Source of the DNA: Myxococcus hansupus
GTDB lineage: Bacteria; Myxococcota; Myxococcia; Myxococcales; Myxococcaceae
Direction: 5' to 3'
DNA length: 64,000 nt
NCBI RefSeq assembly: GCF_000280925.3
Contig: NZ_CP012109.1
Span: 992,001 to 1,056,000, forward strand
Positions 1 to 11,804 of the stretch are shown here, piece after piece. Every line of letters starts with the position of its first letter. Positions within the stretch are counted from its first letter, which is position 1. The position numbers were made by a program, and so were the translations under genes. The notes under the pieces were generated by a model. It had not been told where the DNA came from. It saw only the letters and a list, made by a program, of their open reading frames with translations, and did no database searches.

Positions 1-2
1 AG

Positions 3-764
3 GACCTGGTGGTGGGCGTGTCCGGCTTCACCGTGCGGCCGCCCCAGGCGCGCAAGAAGCCGCGGGTCAGCTCGTTCCTGGACGCGAACTTCGAGCGCAT
101 CCTGGAGCTGAAGCCGGACCTGGTGCTGGGCTTCTCCGACTTGCAGGCGGACATCGGCCGCGAGCTGGCGAAGCGGGGCGTGCCCGTCTACCTGTTCAAT
201 CAGCGCTCCATCGCGGAGATTCTCCAGTCGGTGCGGCTGACGGGCGCGCTGGTGGGCCGGCCCGAGGCCGCCGAGGCGCTGGCCACCGAGCTCACCGCCA
301 ACCTGGCGCGGCACGCGGACGCGGCGGAGTCGCTGCCACGCCGGCCGCGCATCTTCTTCGAGGAGTGGCATGAGCCGCTCATCTCCGGCATTCGCTGGTG
401 TTCGGAGCTGGTGGAGCTGGTGGGCGGCGTGGACGTGTGCCGCGAGTCGCGCGCGTCGCAGGGCGCGCAGGGCCGCATCTTCCCGCCGGAGGAGGTGGCG
501 CGCCGGGCACCGGAGGGCGTCATCGCGAGCTGGTGCGGACGCAAGGCGAAGCGGGAGAAAATCGTGGAGCGCCCGGGCTGGGCCCAGGTGCCCGCGGTGC
601 TGGAGGATCAGCTCTACGAGGTGAAGAGCTCGCTCATCCTCCAGCCGGGGCCGGCCGCCCTGTCGGACGGCGTGGAGCGGCTGGCGCGCATCGTCGCCGC
701 GGTGGCGCGAGGGGAGAAGCTGCCTCCCCTGCGCCAGGGCGAGCTGCGCTCGGCCGGGGCCTAG
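3..764 (+). CDS. Cobalamin-binding periplasmic protein, BtuF-like (5' end outside window)
   Basis: This is the C-terminal part of a periplasmic-binding-type protein of the BtuF/FecB family. The reading frame is already open at the first complete codon, so the true start and any signal peptide lie upstream. The visible protein begins with a VGVSGFTVRPP segment followed by ARKKPRV, the pattern seen near the N-terminus of cobalamin-binding BtuF homologues. LKPDLVLGF follows, the usual inter-lobe strand of class III binding proteins. Such proteins deliver corrinoid or siderophore to an inner-membrane ABC importer. No permease or ATPase is visible here. The TAG stop sits in a CTAG tetranucleotide shared with the convergent gene. 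The family is fairly sure; the ligand is inferred. Confidence 0.82.
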   Translation, partial: DLVVGVSGFTVRPPQARKKPRVSSFLDANFERILELKPDLVLGFSDLQADIGRELAKRGVPVYLFNQRSIAEILQSVRLTGALVGRPEAAEALATELTANLARHADAAESLPRRPRIFFEEWHEPLISGIRWCSELVELVGGVDVCRESRASQGAQGRIFPPEEVARRAPEGVIASWCGRKAKREKIVERPGWAQVPAVLEDQLYEVKSSLILQPGPAALSDGVERLARIVAAVARGEKLPPLRQGELRSAGA

Positions 765-2008
765 AAGTCCTTCACCCGGTCGGCGAGGCTCGCGTCCTCG
801 ACGAAGGCGTTGGAGTTGCCCTGGATGTTGGCGATGCGGCGGTTGCGCTCGAGCTCGGCGTCGTCCACCGCGTCGAGCTTGTTCCACGCCTTGAGCACCG
901 CCTCCTCGGCGTTGGGGATGGACTTGTTGTAGGTGGCCGAGAAATAGAACATCGCCCGCGCCACGTTGCCCTTGTGGGAGTCGGGCGGCTCGAACACCAT
1001 GTTGCCGCGCGCGTCGGTGCCCAGCTTGGCGCCATTCTGGCTCCACCGCACGTTCACCACTTCACCGAAGGGGAAGCTGCTGCGGCGCGAGTTGGCCTTG
1101 CTGTCGGTGGGGTAGAGGTGGTGCAGGTCGCTCTTGGCGGCGCCCGTGGCGCCCTTCGACTGCGGCCAGGTGTGCTCGGTGTTCATCACCGAGTTGTTGG
1201 GAATCTTGCCGCCTTTGACTTCGATGCCCGTGTAGACGCAGACGATGTTGCCGTTCGCGTTCACGTCCAGGCTGGAGAACATCAGCCGGCGGGCCTCGTT
1301 GTAGCTGACCACCTTCTTGCCGGACGAGTAGTCCTGGAGCGCGTCCAGCAGCGCCTCGTCGCGCAGGCCCTCGAAGAGGCCGCCTTCGGGCTCCTCCGGC
1401 TCCTCGGGGCCCGTGACGGGCGTCTCGGGGACGATGTCCAGGCCCCACTCGTTGAGCGTGCCGGTGTCGCCGCGCGCCGCGTCCTGCACCGACAGCGTCC
1501 AGGTGCCCTGCGCGGGCTCGCCCTTGAAGGCGGACAGGTCGAAGCTGCCCTTCAGGTCATCCGCGGATCCGCCCTTGCGGTCGGACACCACCGCGCTCTT
1601 GCCGGACGGCGACGTCAGCGTCACCTTCAGGTCGCCCCGGTAGGTGTGCTGGATGTCGAGGTTCAGCTTGAGCGACTCCACCGTGGCGTCCTCGGGGACG
1701 TCGATGGTGCTCTGGATGGTGGTGTTGTCCTTGATGTCCGCGTTGGGGCGGGTGCTGTGGACCAGCGGGGTGGCGCGCGCGCCCGCGGCGGCCTTCAGGC
1801 CCGCTGCCGGCGTCGGAAGCTGGGGAACGAAGACGGCGCCGAGCTTCGTCAGCATCGAGGGCGTCGAGCCCTCCAGTCCCGGCCGCGACGGCTGGAACGA
1901 GCTGGTGGCCACGGAGTTCGTCCGGGGGGCGGACGGTGTCTCACGGGCGGTTTCGGTGGTCGGGCGAGCGAGAAGGGGCGAGCGGCGGGGGCCGACGACG
2001 CTGGTCAT
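761..2008 (-). CDS. P-domain plus endonuclease I family nuclease
   Basis: The protein has about 415 residues. After a low-complexity N-terminus, a proprotein-convertase P-domain occupies roughly residues 85-190 (IDVPEDATVESLKLNLDIQH, then LTSPSGKS and GTWTLSVQD). A short Pro/Glu linker leads to an endonuclease I domain (about 215-410). That domain has NTEHTWPQSKG followed by SDLHHLYPTD, the His-rich catalytic and metal-binding core of the beta-beta-alpha-metal nuclease fold. Family members are secreted, non-specific DNases/RNases. I chose the ATG at 2008 because the upstream in-frame extension is compositionally unlike a protein. No clear signal peptide follows this start, so the secretion route is uncertain. 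The gene is convergent with the BtuF-like gene and divergent from the Omp85-type gene. Confidence 0.85.
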   Translation of the reverse strand: MTSVVGPRRSPLLARPTTETARETPSAPRTNSVATSSFQPSRPGLEGSTPSMLTKLGAVFVPQLPTPAAGLKAAAGARATPLVHSTRPNADIKDNTTIQSTIDVPEDATVESLKLNLDIQHTYRGDLKVTLTSPSGKSAVVSDRKGGSADDLKGSFDLSAFKGEPAQGTWTLSVQDAARGDTGTLNEWGLDIVPETPVTGPEEPEEPEGGLFEGLRDEALLDALQDYSSGKKVVSYNEARRLMFSSLDVNANGNIVCVYTGIEVKGGKIPNNSVMNTEHTWPQSKGATGAAKSDLHHLYPTDSKANSRRSSFPFGEVVNVRWSQNGAKLGTDARGNMVFEPPDSHKGNVARAMFYFSATYNKSIPNAEEAVLKAWNKLDAVDDAELERNRRIANIQGNSNAFVEDASLADRVKDF

Positions 2009-2032
2009 GCCGTGATTATCCTCGGCCGGGGC

Positions 2033-2076
2033 TTCGCGGTTGCTTCCCCAGTGGATAATTTTGACGCAACCGCGAA
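2033..2076. promoter_or_regulatory. 11-bp inverted repeat between divergent genes, candidate operator
   Basis: TTCGCGGTTGC (2033-2043) is matched perfectly by GCAACCGCGAA (2066-2076). The half-sites start 33 bp apart, about three helical turns, and the spacer is relatively AT-rich. The site lies in the 143-bp gap between the nuclease gene (start 2008, minus) and the Omp85-type gene (start 2152, plus). It could be an operator for either or both; no regulator is identified. Confidence 0.4.
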
Positions 2077-2151
2077 TGCAGAAAATCCGGTGAAGTAACA
2101 GTGAGCGGCATTGTCCAGAGGACAGTGGCGCGCTCGTGACAGGATGCCCAC

Positions 2152-3930
2152 GTGCCGCTCCCGCTGCCTTCCCTGCTGTTGGTCTCCGCGCTCGCGGTGG
2201 CGCCTGCCCCGTCGGAGGCCACGTCCGACACCTCGGAGTCACAAAGCGTCGCGGCGGGCATCGAGAACTACGAGGACGCGCTCATCGAGGCGGCGCTGAA
2301 GCGGCACGGCCGGGAGCTGGAGCCCGCGCCCGCGGGCAAGGTGCTGTCCGAGGTGTTGGTGGACACCGAGGACGTGGTGGCGGAGATCGACCCGTTCCCG
2401 GACTTCCTCAACATCTTCCACGCCCGGACGCGGGAAAACGTCGTGCGCCGCGAGGTGCTGCTCACGGTGGGCAAGCCCTATTCGGAACAGCTCGCGCAGG
2501 AGACGGCGCGCAACCTGCGCGGCCTGCGTCTGTTCTCCATGGTGCGGCTGGTGCCGGTGAAGGGGCGCACGCCGGACACGGTGGGGCTGATGGCCGTCAC
2601 CAAGGACATCTGGTCGCTGCGGCTCAACAGCGACTTCGCGGCGGTGGGTTCGCTGCTCCAGTACTTGAAGCTGCAGGGCACGGAGCAGAACTTCCTGGGG
2701 CGCGGCAAGCGCATCGCCGTGGACTTCGTCCTCCGGCAGGACACGCTCAGCCTGGGGCAGAGCTACACCGACCCGCGCGTGCTGGGGAGCTGGTGGTCGC
2801 TCAGTGAATCCATCGCCGTCATCCAGGGCCGGGAGAGTGGCCAGACGGAAGGCTCACGCGGCAGCCTCTCCGTGAGCCGGCCGTTGTATTCGCTGTCCAC
2901 GCCGTGGAGCGCCAGCGCCTCCGTGGCCTGGAACGTGGAGACCAACCGCGTCTACCGGGGCGCGTCCATCTGGCAGCTCCCGTTCCCCGGCGGGCCGGCC
3001 GTGCCGTACGTCTACCGGACGGAGGAGGTGGTGGGCGGGCTCGCGTACACCCGCTCCTTGGGCACGCGCTACAAGTGGAACATCGGCGGCACGGTGGGCG
3101 CCTATCACTACGCCTACGGCGCGCCGCTGGCGTCCGGGCTCTCCCCGGAGCAGTCGGAGTGGTTCAACCGCAACTACCTGCCACGCGCCGAGGACGCGGG
3201 CTACGTGGGCCTCAGCCTGCGCGCCTTCGACGCGCGCTACGAGGTGCTGCGCGACGTGGACTCGTACGTGCTGGCCGAGGACTTCCAGATGGGGCACTGG
3301 ATTTCCGCCACGCTGCGCTACGCGCCCCCGGTGTTCGGCGAGCGCAGCCACTTCGCCGAAGGTGGCCTCGCGCTGCGCTACCGCTTGCGGCTGGGCGACA
3401 CGCTCACCACCGCGTCCGTGTCGGGCGCCATCCGCCGGCAGTTGGGTGAGCATGGCGCGTGGAACAACCGGCGCTGGGCGGCGGAGCTCATCGAGGTGTC
3501 CCCCAAGGTGCTGGGTGGACGCTTCGTGGCGCGCGGGCTGTTGGATGTGAACATCGACGACTTGTTCGACCGCATCCACCTGCTGGGCGGCGCCAACGGC
3601 CTGCGCGGCGCGGGCGCGGACGCGTACTCGGGCCGGCGGCTGCTCCTCTTCAACCTGGAGTACCGGAGCCGGCCCATCGTCGTGAAGACGGTGCACCTGG
3701 GCGGGGTGCTCTTCTGGGACTCGGGCAGCGCCTTCAATGACAGGCCCGCCATGGTGCACACGGTGGGCATGGGCCTGCGGCTGCTCTTCCCGCAGTTCAA
3801 CGTGCTGCCGTTCCGCGTGGACTTCGGCTACGTGCTCAACGACGCCCGGCCGCCGGTGGGCAGCCGCTTCTCCTTCGCGGGCGGGCAGATGACGGACATC
3901 CGCCCCAACTTCATGGAGACGCCGCTGTAG
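2152..3930 (+). CDS. Omp85/BamA-TamA family outer-membrane beta-barrel protein
   Basis: The protein has 592 residues and a GTG start preceded by AGGA at 2141-2144. The N-terminus is hydrophobic (LPLPSLLLVSALAVAPAPSEA), a plausible signal peptide. A POTRA-like region at about 75-165 (REVLLTVGKPYSEQLAQE, then NLRGLRLFSMVRLVPV) precedes a long Tyr/Trp/Gly-rich region with alternating polarity. That region ends in a surface-antigen-like barrel with the HLLGGANGLRGAGADAYSG loop and LLLFNLEYR strand typical of the family. Members insert or export proteins or lipids at the outer membrane. One POTRA is clearly visible, whereas BamA normally has five, so this is more likely a specialised paralogue than BamA itself. 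It stands alone in a divergent arrangement. Confidence 0.8.
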   Translation: MPLPLPSLLLVSALAVAPAPSEATSDTSESQSVAAGIENYEDALIEAALKRHGRELEPAPAGKVLSEVLVDTEDVVAEIDPFPDFLNIFHARTRENVVRREVLLTVGKPYSEQLAQETARNLRGLRLFSMVRLVPVKGRTPDTVGLMAVTKDIWSLRLNSDFAAVGSLLQYLKLQGTEQNFLGRGKRIAVDFVLRQDTLSLGQSYTDPRVLGSWWSLSESIAVIQGRESGQTEGSRGSLSVSRPLYSLSTPWSASASVAWNVETNRVYRGASIWQLPFPGGPAVPYVYRTEEVVGGLAYTRSLGTRYKWNIGGTVGAYHYAYGAPLASGLSPEQSEWFNRNYLPRAEDAGYVGLSLRAFDARYEVLRDVDSYVLAEDFQMGHWISATLRYAPPVFGERSHFAEGGLALRYRLRLGDTLTTASVSGAIRRQLGEHGAWNNRRWAAELIEVSPKVLGGRFVARGLLDVNIDDLFDRIHLLGGANGLRGAGADAYSGRRLLLFNLEYRSRPIVVKTVHLGGVLFWDSGSAFNDRPAMVHTVGMGLRLLFPQFNVLPFRVDFGYVLNDARPPVGSRFSFAGGQMTDIRPNFMETPL

Positions 3931-3933
3931 CGC

Positions 3934-4709
3934 TCACGGCGGTTCGGTGCGCAGCAGTTCCCGGAAAAGCACGTCCGCGGCGTCTTGGAACAGCACCCCG
4001 GACGCGAGCAGCCCGCCGCAGTGGTGGGGCTCGCGCGCCAGCGTCAGCGCCACCGTCTTGCCCAGCACCGCGTCCCAGAAGGGGCCGGAGTCCGCGGGAA
4101 GCAGGAACTCGCGAATCACCTGTTGGGGCCAGGGCAGCACCGTCGTCGGGTCGGCGTCGCTCAGGGAGGTGAAGCAGTCCAGGTCCACGTCCAGCAGCAC
4201 GCGCTCGGCGGCGTCCAGCACGTCGCGCACGGCGTCGCCGGGGCGGGGTGGCTCCAGGCCTCGGCGGCCCGGTCCACGGTGGGCACCGCCACCAGCCGGT
4301 GCGGGCGTCCCCGGGTGTCCACGTAGGTGTCGGCGGTGAAGGCGCCCCGGGGGCGGGTCCGGGCAATCAGGAGGGCGTCACCCACCAGCCCCGCCTCCAT
4401 GGCCGCGAGGATGTGGTCGTAGTTGCGGACGTCCAGGGACCAGCGGGCGTGCTCGTCCAGCGCGCGCAGCCCGGCGGCCCGGTCCGGCACGGCGGCGGGC
4501 CGCTGGGGCACGACGGTGTCCAGGTGCCGGTCCAGCGTCACCAGCAGTGCGGGAGCGCCCGCGTCTCCTAGGGCGCAGGCCCAGGCGGGCAGGGCGAGCC
4601 GGTGCGGGTCGAACACGTACGCGTCCGAGGGGCCGCGGCCTCCGCCCAGGCCCAGCCGGATGATGCCGGCCAGCCGCAGGTGCCGCAGGGCGTCGTCTTC
4701 CGTGTCCAT
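3934..4709 (-). pseudogene. UPF0489 family protein, split by a one-base frameshift
   Basis: Two minus-strand frames together give one UPF0489-like protein of about 258 residues. The N-terminal frame starts at ATG 4709 (MDTEDDALRH, GGAGGA upstream) and carries LLVTLDRHLDTVVP and VRNYDHILAAMEAG. The C-terminal frame carries RDVLDAAERVLLDVDLDCF and a REPHHCGG segment. They join between about 4240 and 4249, where the plus strand reads GGGGCGGGG. Adding one G (one C on the coding strand) gives a continuous HPAPGDAVRD. The interval is 776 nt, one short of 259 codons, which agrees with a one-base deletion. The family contains conserved Asp/His residues and its biochemical role is not established. 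Sequencing error and true decay cannot be separated here. Confidence 0.72.
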
Positions 4710-4831
4710 GACGTCGGGAATCCTCCAGCGCGCCGGGCGTTTGCTCCGGCCGCGTGGCCGCCGAGTGTAGGCTGCCTCACGCACCTTTCCACGAAAGGAG
4801 CCCCGCCCTTCCCGCGGGGATTCGACGACGC

Positions 4832-7036
4832 ATGCGCCACGTCCTCACCGCCGCGCTCCTGCTTGCGAGCGCTACTCCCTCCGCCCAGGAGCAGAAGCCC
4901 CTGACCATGTCCAAGACGCAGGTGTCGCAAGACCCCTTCCTGCGCCAGTTCTCGGAGACGCGCCGCTTCATGAGCGGCCGGCCCGGCGGCGTGCGCATCT
5001 CCCCCGACGAGAAGAGCATCCTCTTCCTGCGCACCCAGCCCACGTCCAACGTGCAGACGCTCTACGCGTTCGACGTGGAGAGCGGGCAGACGCGGGAGCT
5101 GCTCACGCCCGAGGCCATCCTCAAGGGCGCCGAGGAGACGCTCACCACCGAGGAGAAGGCCCGCCGTGAGCGCATGCGTGTCAGCGCCCGGGGCATCACC
5201 AGCTACCAGGTGTCCGACGACGGCAACCGGCTGCTCGTGCCCCTGTCCGGCCGCCTCTACGTGGTGGACCGCGTCAGCGGCAAGGTGACGGAGCTGAAGA
5301 CGGGCCCGGGGACGTTGGACCCGCGCTTCTCGCCGGACGGCAAGCAGGTGGCCTACGTGCGGGACAACGACGTGTACCGCATCGACGTGGCCGCCAACCG
5401 CGAGCAGCGCGTCACCAAGGGCGGCACCGCGGCGAAGACGCACGGCGTGGCCGAGTTCGTCGCCCAGGAGGAGATGGGCCGCTTCACCGGCTACTGGTGG
5501 AGCCCGGACGCGAAGTCCGTCGCCTACACGGAGTCGGACACGTCGGACGTGGAGAAGCTCACCATCGTCGACGTCATGCACCCCGAGCGCGGCGGCGAGG
5601 AGTTCGCGTACCCGCGCCCTGGCAAGGCCAACGCCAAGGTGCGCCTGGGCATCAGCCCCGCCGCGGGCGGTCGCACCGTCTGGGCGCAGTGGGACGCGGC
5701 GAAGTACCCGTACCTGGCCACCGTGGCGTGGCCCAAGGGCGGCCCGCTCACCGTGCTGGTGCAGAACCGGGAGCAGACGGAGCAGAAGCTGCTCGCGGTG
5801 GACCCGCGCACGGGCAAGTCGAAGGAGCTGCTCACGGAGACGGACAAGGCCTGGCTCAACCTGGAGCAGGCCTTCCCGCTGTGGCTGGAGGATGGCAGCG
5901 GCTTCCTCTGGTACACCGAGCGCAACGGCGGCCCGGAGGTGGAGTTGCGCAACGCGGATGGCTCGCTGGCGCGCACCGTGGTGAAGCCGGACGCGGGCTT
6001 CCGCTCGCTGGCGCGCTACGTCCAGAAGGAGGACACGCTCTACTTCAACGGCGGCCCCAACCCCACGCAGAGCCACCTGTGGCGCGTGAAGGCGGGCGGC
6101 GCGCCGGAGAAGGTGACGACGGGGCTCGACATCGAGTCGGGCACGGTGTCCAAGAGCGGCGGCCTGGTGGTGATGAACGGCCAGGGCCTGAAGGCCATGC
6201 CCAAGGTGCAGGTGGTGCGCGGCGACGGCACCCGCGTGGGCGAGCTGCCCTCGGTGGCGCAGGAGCCGCCCTACGTTCCCAACGTGGAGCAGCGGCAGGT
6301 GGGCCCCGAGCGCTTCTGGACGTCCCTGGTGCGCCCGCGCGACTTCAAGCCCGGCAAGAAGCTGCCCGTCATCGTCGAGGTGTACGGCGGCCCCACCACC
6401 ACCGTGGTCCACAAGAGCATGGCCGCGCACCTGATGTCGCAGTGGGTGGCGGACCAGGGCTTCCTCGTCGTGAAGATTGACGGCCGGGGCACCCCGCTGC
6501 GCGGCGCGAAGTGGGAGCGCGAGGTGAAGGGCGACTTCGCCGGCGTCACGATTGATGACCAGGCCGCCGCCATCCAGGCGCTGGCGAAGGAAGTCCCGGA
6601 GATTGATTTGGCCCGCGTGGGCATCTCCGGCTGGAGCTTCGGCGGGTACATGTCCGCCCTGGCCGTGCTCAAGCGCCCGGATGTCTTCAAGGCCGGCGTG
6701 GCCGGCGCCCCGGTGGTGGACTGGCTGGACTACGACACCCACTACACCGAGCGCTACCTGGGCGTGCCGCAGCAGAACCCGGAGGCCTACGAGAAGAGCT
6801 CGCTGCTCACGTACGCCAAGCAGGACAAGCCCATGGGCAAGCTGCTGCTCATCCACGGCACCGCGGATGACAACGTGTACTTCTTCCACACGCTGAAGCT
6901 GAGCGACGCGCTCTTCCGCGCTGGCAAGCAGCACGACTTGCTGCCGCTCAGCGGCTTGACGCACATGGTGCCGGACCCGCTCGTCACGCAGCGCCAGTGG
7001 GAGCGCGTGATGGACCACTTCAAGCGCAACCTGTAG
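4832..7036 (+). CDS. Secreted S9 family prolyl peptidase (dipeptidyl peptidase IV-like)
   Basis: The protein has 734 residues. The ATG at 4832 was chosen because it opens a clean signal peptide (MRHVLTAALLLASATPSAQ); an in-frame upstream ATG gives no such sequence. Residues about 50-470 form the DPP-IV N-terminal beta-propeller (YAFDVESGQTRELL, RFSPDGKQVAYVRDNDVY). The C-terminal alpha/beta-hydrolase domain carries the serine in GWSFGGYMS (Ser602), Asp in HGTADDNVYF and His in SGLTHMV. The enzyme should cleave X-Pro dipeptides or short peptides outside the cytoplasm, which suits a proteolytic, predatory lifestyle. A strong hairpin follows the stop. The exact substrate preference is not visible in the sequence. 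Confidence 0.9.
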   Translation: MRHVLTAALLLASATPSAQEQKPLTMSKTQVSQDPFLRQFSETRRFMSGRPGGVRISPDEKSILFLRTQPTSNVQTLYAFDVESGQTRELLTPEAILKGAEETLTTEEKARRERMRVSARGITSYQVSDDGNRLLVPLSGRLYVVDRVSGKVTELKTGPGTLDPRFSPDGKQVAYVRDNDVYRIDVAANREQRVTKGGTAAKTHGVAEFVAQEEMGRFTGYWWSPDAKSVAYTESDTSDVEKLTIVDVMHPERGGEEFAYPRPGKANAKVRLGISPAAGGRTVWAQWDAAKYPYLATVAWPKGGPLTVLVQNREQTEQKLLAVDPRTGKSKELLTETDKAWLNLEQAFPLWLEDGSGFLWYTERNGGPEVELRNADGSLARTVVKPDAGFRSLARYVQKEDTLYFNGGPNPTQSHLWRVKAGGAPEKVTTGLDIESGTVSKSGGLVVMNGQGLKAMPKVQVVRGDGTRVGELPSVAQEPPYVPNVEQRQVGPERFWTSLVRPRDFKPGKKLPVIVEVYGGPTTTVVHKSMAAHLMSQWVADQGFLVVKIDGRGTPLRGAKWEREVKGDFAGVTIDDQAAAIQALAKEVPEIDLARVGISGWSFGGYMSALAVLKRPDVFKAGVAGAPVVDWLDYDTHYTERYLGVPQQNPEAYEKSSLLTYAKQDKPMGKLLLIHGTADDNVYFFHTLKLSDALFRAGKQHDLLPLSGLTHMVPDPLVTQRQWERVMDHFKRNL

Positions 7037-7066
7037 GCCGCGCGGCCGTCAGGCTTTGGATAAACA

Positions 7067-7103
7067 GAGGCCCGGTCCCCAGGTGGTGGGGCCGGGCCTC
7101 TTG
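7067..7103. terminator. Bidirectional hairpin terminator
   Basis: GAGGCCCGG (7067-7075) pairs perfectly with CCGGGCCTC (92-100 in the same hundred), continued by CCCC/GGGG after one bulged T, with a 7-nt loop. It lies between the convergent peptidase and cold-shock genes and is followed by TTGT on the plus strand. Confidence 0.75.
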
Positions 7104-7140
7104 TCATCGGCCAGTCCGGAAGGAATGGCTGACGGACGCG

Positions 7141-7347
7141 TTAGCCGGCGGCGCGGACGTTCTGCGCCTGCAGGCCCTTGGGGCCGCGGGTGACTTCGAA
7201 CTCCACCTTCTGGCCCTCGGCCAGGGTGCGGAAGCCGTCCATGTTGATGGCGGTGTGGTGACAGAACACATCCTCACCACCGCCGTCCTGGGTGATGAAG
7301 CCAAAGCCCTTCGCGTCGTTGAACCACTTCACGGAACCGGTTGCCAT
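7141..7347 (-). CDS. Cold-shock domain protein (CspA family)
   Basis: This 68-residue protein starts at ATG 7347 ([18 protein letters not shown]), with a GAAGGAAG ribosome-binding site just upstream. It has both RNA-binding motifs of the family: RNP1 as KGFGFI and RNP2 as DVFCHHTAI, where the usual VFVHF is altered to VFCHH. It ends QAQNVRAAG. CspA-type proteins bind single-stranded nucleic acid and act as RNA chaperones. Length is normal for the family. The gene is monocistronic, bounded by hairpins on both sides. Confidence 0.95.
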   Translation of the reverse strand: MATGSVKWFNDAKGFGFITQDGGGEDVFCHHTAINMDGFRTLAEGQKVEFEVTRGPKGLQAQNVRAAG

Positions 7348-7435
7348 TGCGCTTCCTTCAGTCTCGCGGGGCGGCGCGAGGAGAGCCGCCCGTTCTTCCC
7401 GCCCCCGACAACCGGGAGACACTCCCAGTCATAGT

Positions 7436-7466
7436 GAAACGGCCGGCTGGAAGTCCAGCCGGCCGC
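7436..7466 (-). terminator. Rho-independent-type terminator after sucAB
   Basis: CGGCCGGCTGG (7440-7450) and CCAGCCGGCCG (7455-7465) form a perfect 11-bp stem with a 4-nt loop. On the minus strand it follows the sucB stop at 7504 by about 40 nt and is followed by GTTTCAC. It separates sucAB from the downstream cold-shock gene. Confidence 0.7.
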
Positions 7467-7503
7467 CCGGAATGCAAGTCTTGCCCGGATGCCGGGCCTG
7501 AAG

Positions 7504-8704
7504 TCAGACGTCGAGGAGCAGCCGCTCCGGGTCCTCGATGCACTCCTTCACGCGCACCAGGAACTGCACGGCCTCGCGGCCGTCCACCAGGCGGTGGTCG
7601 TAGGTGAGCGCGACGAACATGATGGGCCGGATGACGACCTGGCCGTCGCGGGCCACGGGGCGCTCGACGATGTTGTGCATGCCCAGGATGCCCGTCTGCG
7701 GCGGGTTCAGGATGGGCGTGGACAGCATGGAGCCGAAGATGCCGCCGTTGGTGATGGTGAAGGTGCCACCCTGCAGGTCGGACAGGGCCAGCTTGTCGTT
7801 GCGCGCCTTGGTGCCCAGCTCTCCGACGGTCTTCTCCAGCTCCGCCAGGCCCTGCTTGTCCGCGTTGCGCACCACCGGCACCACCAGACCGCGGCTGCCG
7901 CTGACGGCCACGCCGATGTCGTAGTAGTGCTTGAAGATGACGTCCTCTCCGTCAATCTCCGCGTTGATTTGCGGGAAGGCCTTGAGGGCCTCGACGGAGG
8001 CGCGGATGAAGAAGCTCATGAAGCCGAGCTTCACGCCGTGCTTCTGCTGGAACTTGTCGTTGTACTTCTTGCGCAGGGCCATCACCTCGCCCATGTCCAC
8101 CTCGTTGAAGGTGGTGAGCATGGCGGCGGTGGACTGGGCCTGGATGAGGCGCTCGGCCACGCGCTTGCGCAGCGGCGTCATCCGCACGCGCTCCTCGCGG
8201 GCGGCGTTCGGGCGGGGGCCGGCGGGCTGCGCCGGGGCGGCGGGGGCCTGGGCGGGCGTGGACGGGCCCTTGAGCTGACCCAGCACGTCGTCCTTGTGCA
8301 CGCGGCCACCGGAGCCGCTGCCCTTCACCTGGGAGATGTCCACCCGGTTCTCCTCGGCCACCTTGCGCGCGGTGGGCGTGGAGCGGGCGTCGGACCCGGA
8401 CGCCGCGGGCGCCTCGGCGGCGGGAGCGGGCGCGGCCGGAGCCGGCGCCGCGGCGGGCTTGGAGGCGGAAGCCCCCGCGCCGGCCTCGATGAGCCCGAGC
8501 ACGTCGCCCACGCGGACCTTGTCGCCCTCCTTGAAGGCGATGCTGGCCAGCGAGCCCGCGGACGGGGCCGGCACGTCGATGGTGACCTTGTCGGTCTCCA
8601 GGACGACGAGCGGCTCATCGGCGGTGACGGCGTCACCCGACTTCTTGTTCCACTTGCCGATGATGGCTTCGGTGATGGATTCGCCCAGGGGCGGCACTTT
8701 GATT

Positions 8705-8715
<11 letters not shown>
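7504..8715 (-). CDS. sucB: Dihydrolipoamide succinyltransferase (2-oxoglutarate dehydrogenase E2)
   Basis: This 403-residue E2 component transfers the succinyl group from lipoyl-lysine to CoA in the TCA cycle. The lipoyl domain (1-75) has the modified lysine in ETDKVTI (Lys43). An Ala/Pro linker follows, then a peripheral-subunit-binding domain ([15 protein letters not shown]) and a second Ala/Pro linker. The catalytic domain has [18 protein letters not shown] and the active-site DHRLVDG (His374, Asp378). The GGIFGS and DVLGLIEAG wording fits the succinyl rather than the pyruvate enzyme. The gene overlaps the end of sucA by 11 nt, indicating translational coupling. No E3 (lpd) is adjacent. 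Confidence 0.96.
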
Positions 8716-11593
<2,878 letters not shown>

Positions 11594-11737
11594 GGCGGTG
11601 TCGTCTTTTACTGGAAGGGCGCCCCGTTGGGGGGTTTTCGCAGCACCTTTTTGTCGCGGTTGCCCGGCGGGCGATAAGCCACACCACCTGCAGGGGAGCA
11701 GGTGGATTCATGCGCGGCGTGAGCGCAACTTCAACCG

Positions 11738-11753
11738 TTCCTTCCGGAAGGAA
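11738..11753. promoter_or_regulatory. 16-bp perfect palindrome upstream of fabI
   Basis: TTCCTTCCGGAAGGAA is a perfect palindrome 51 bp upstream of the fabI start, in the divergent sucA-fabI gap. A second inverted repeat, CCACCTGC/GCAGGTGG, lies at 11684-11705. The position would suit an operator controlling fatty-acid synthesis or the TCA genes. No binding protein is known from the sequence. Confidence 0.35.
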
Positions 11754-11804
11754 TGCTAGAGAGCGCGTTTCGTCCTTTTCCCCTTCCCGCAAGAGGCCGT
11801 CTCC

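Noticed and set aside
4568-7018. Long minus-strand frame opposite the S9 peptidase
   Set aside because: Low-complexity shadow of the peptidase gene, with no motif or ribosome-binding site.
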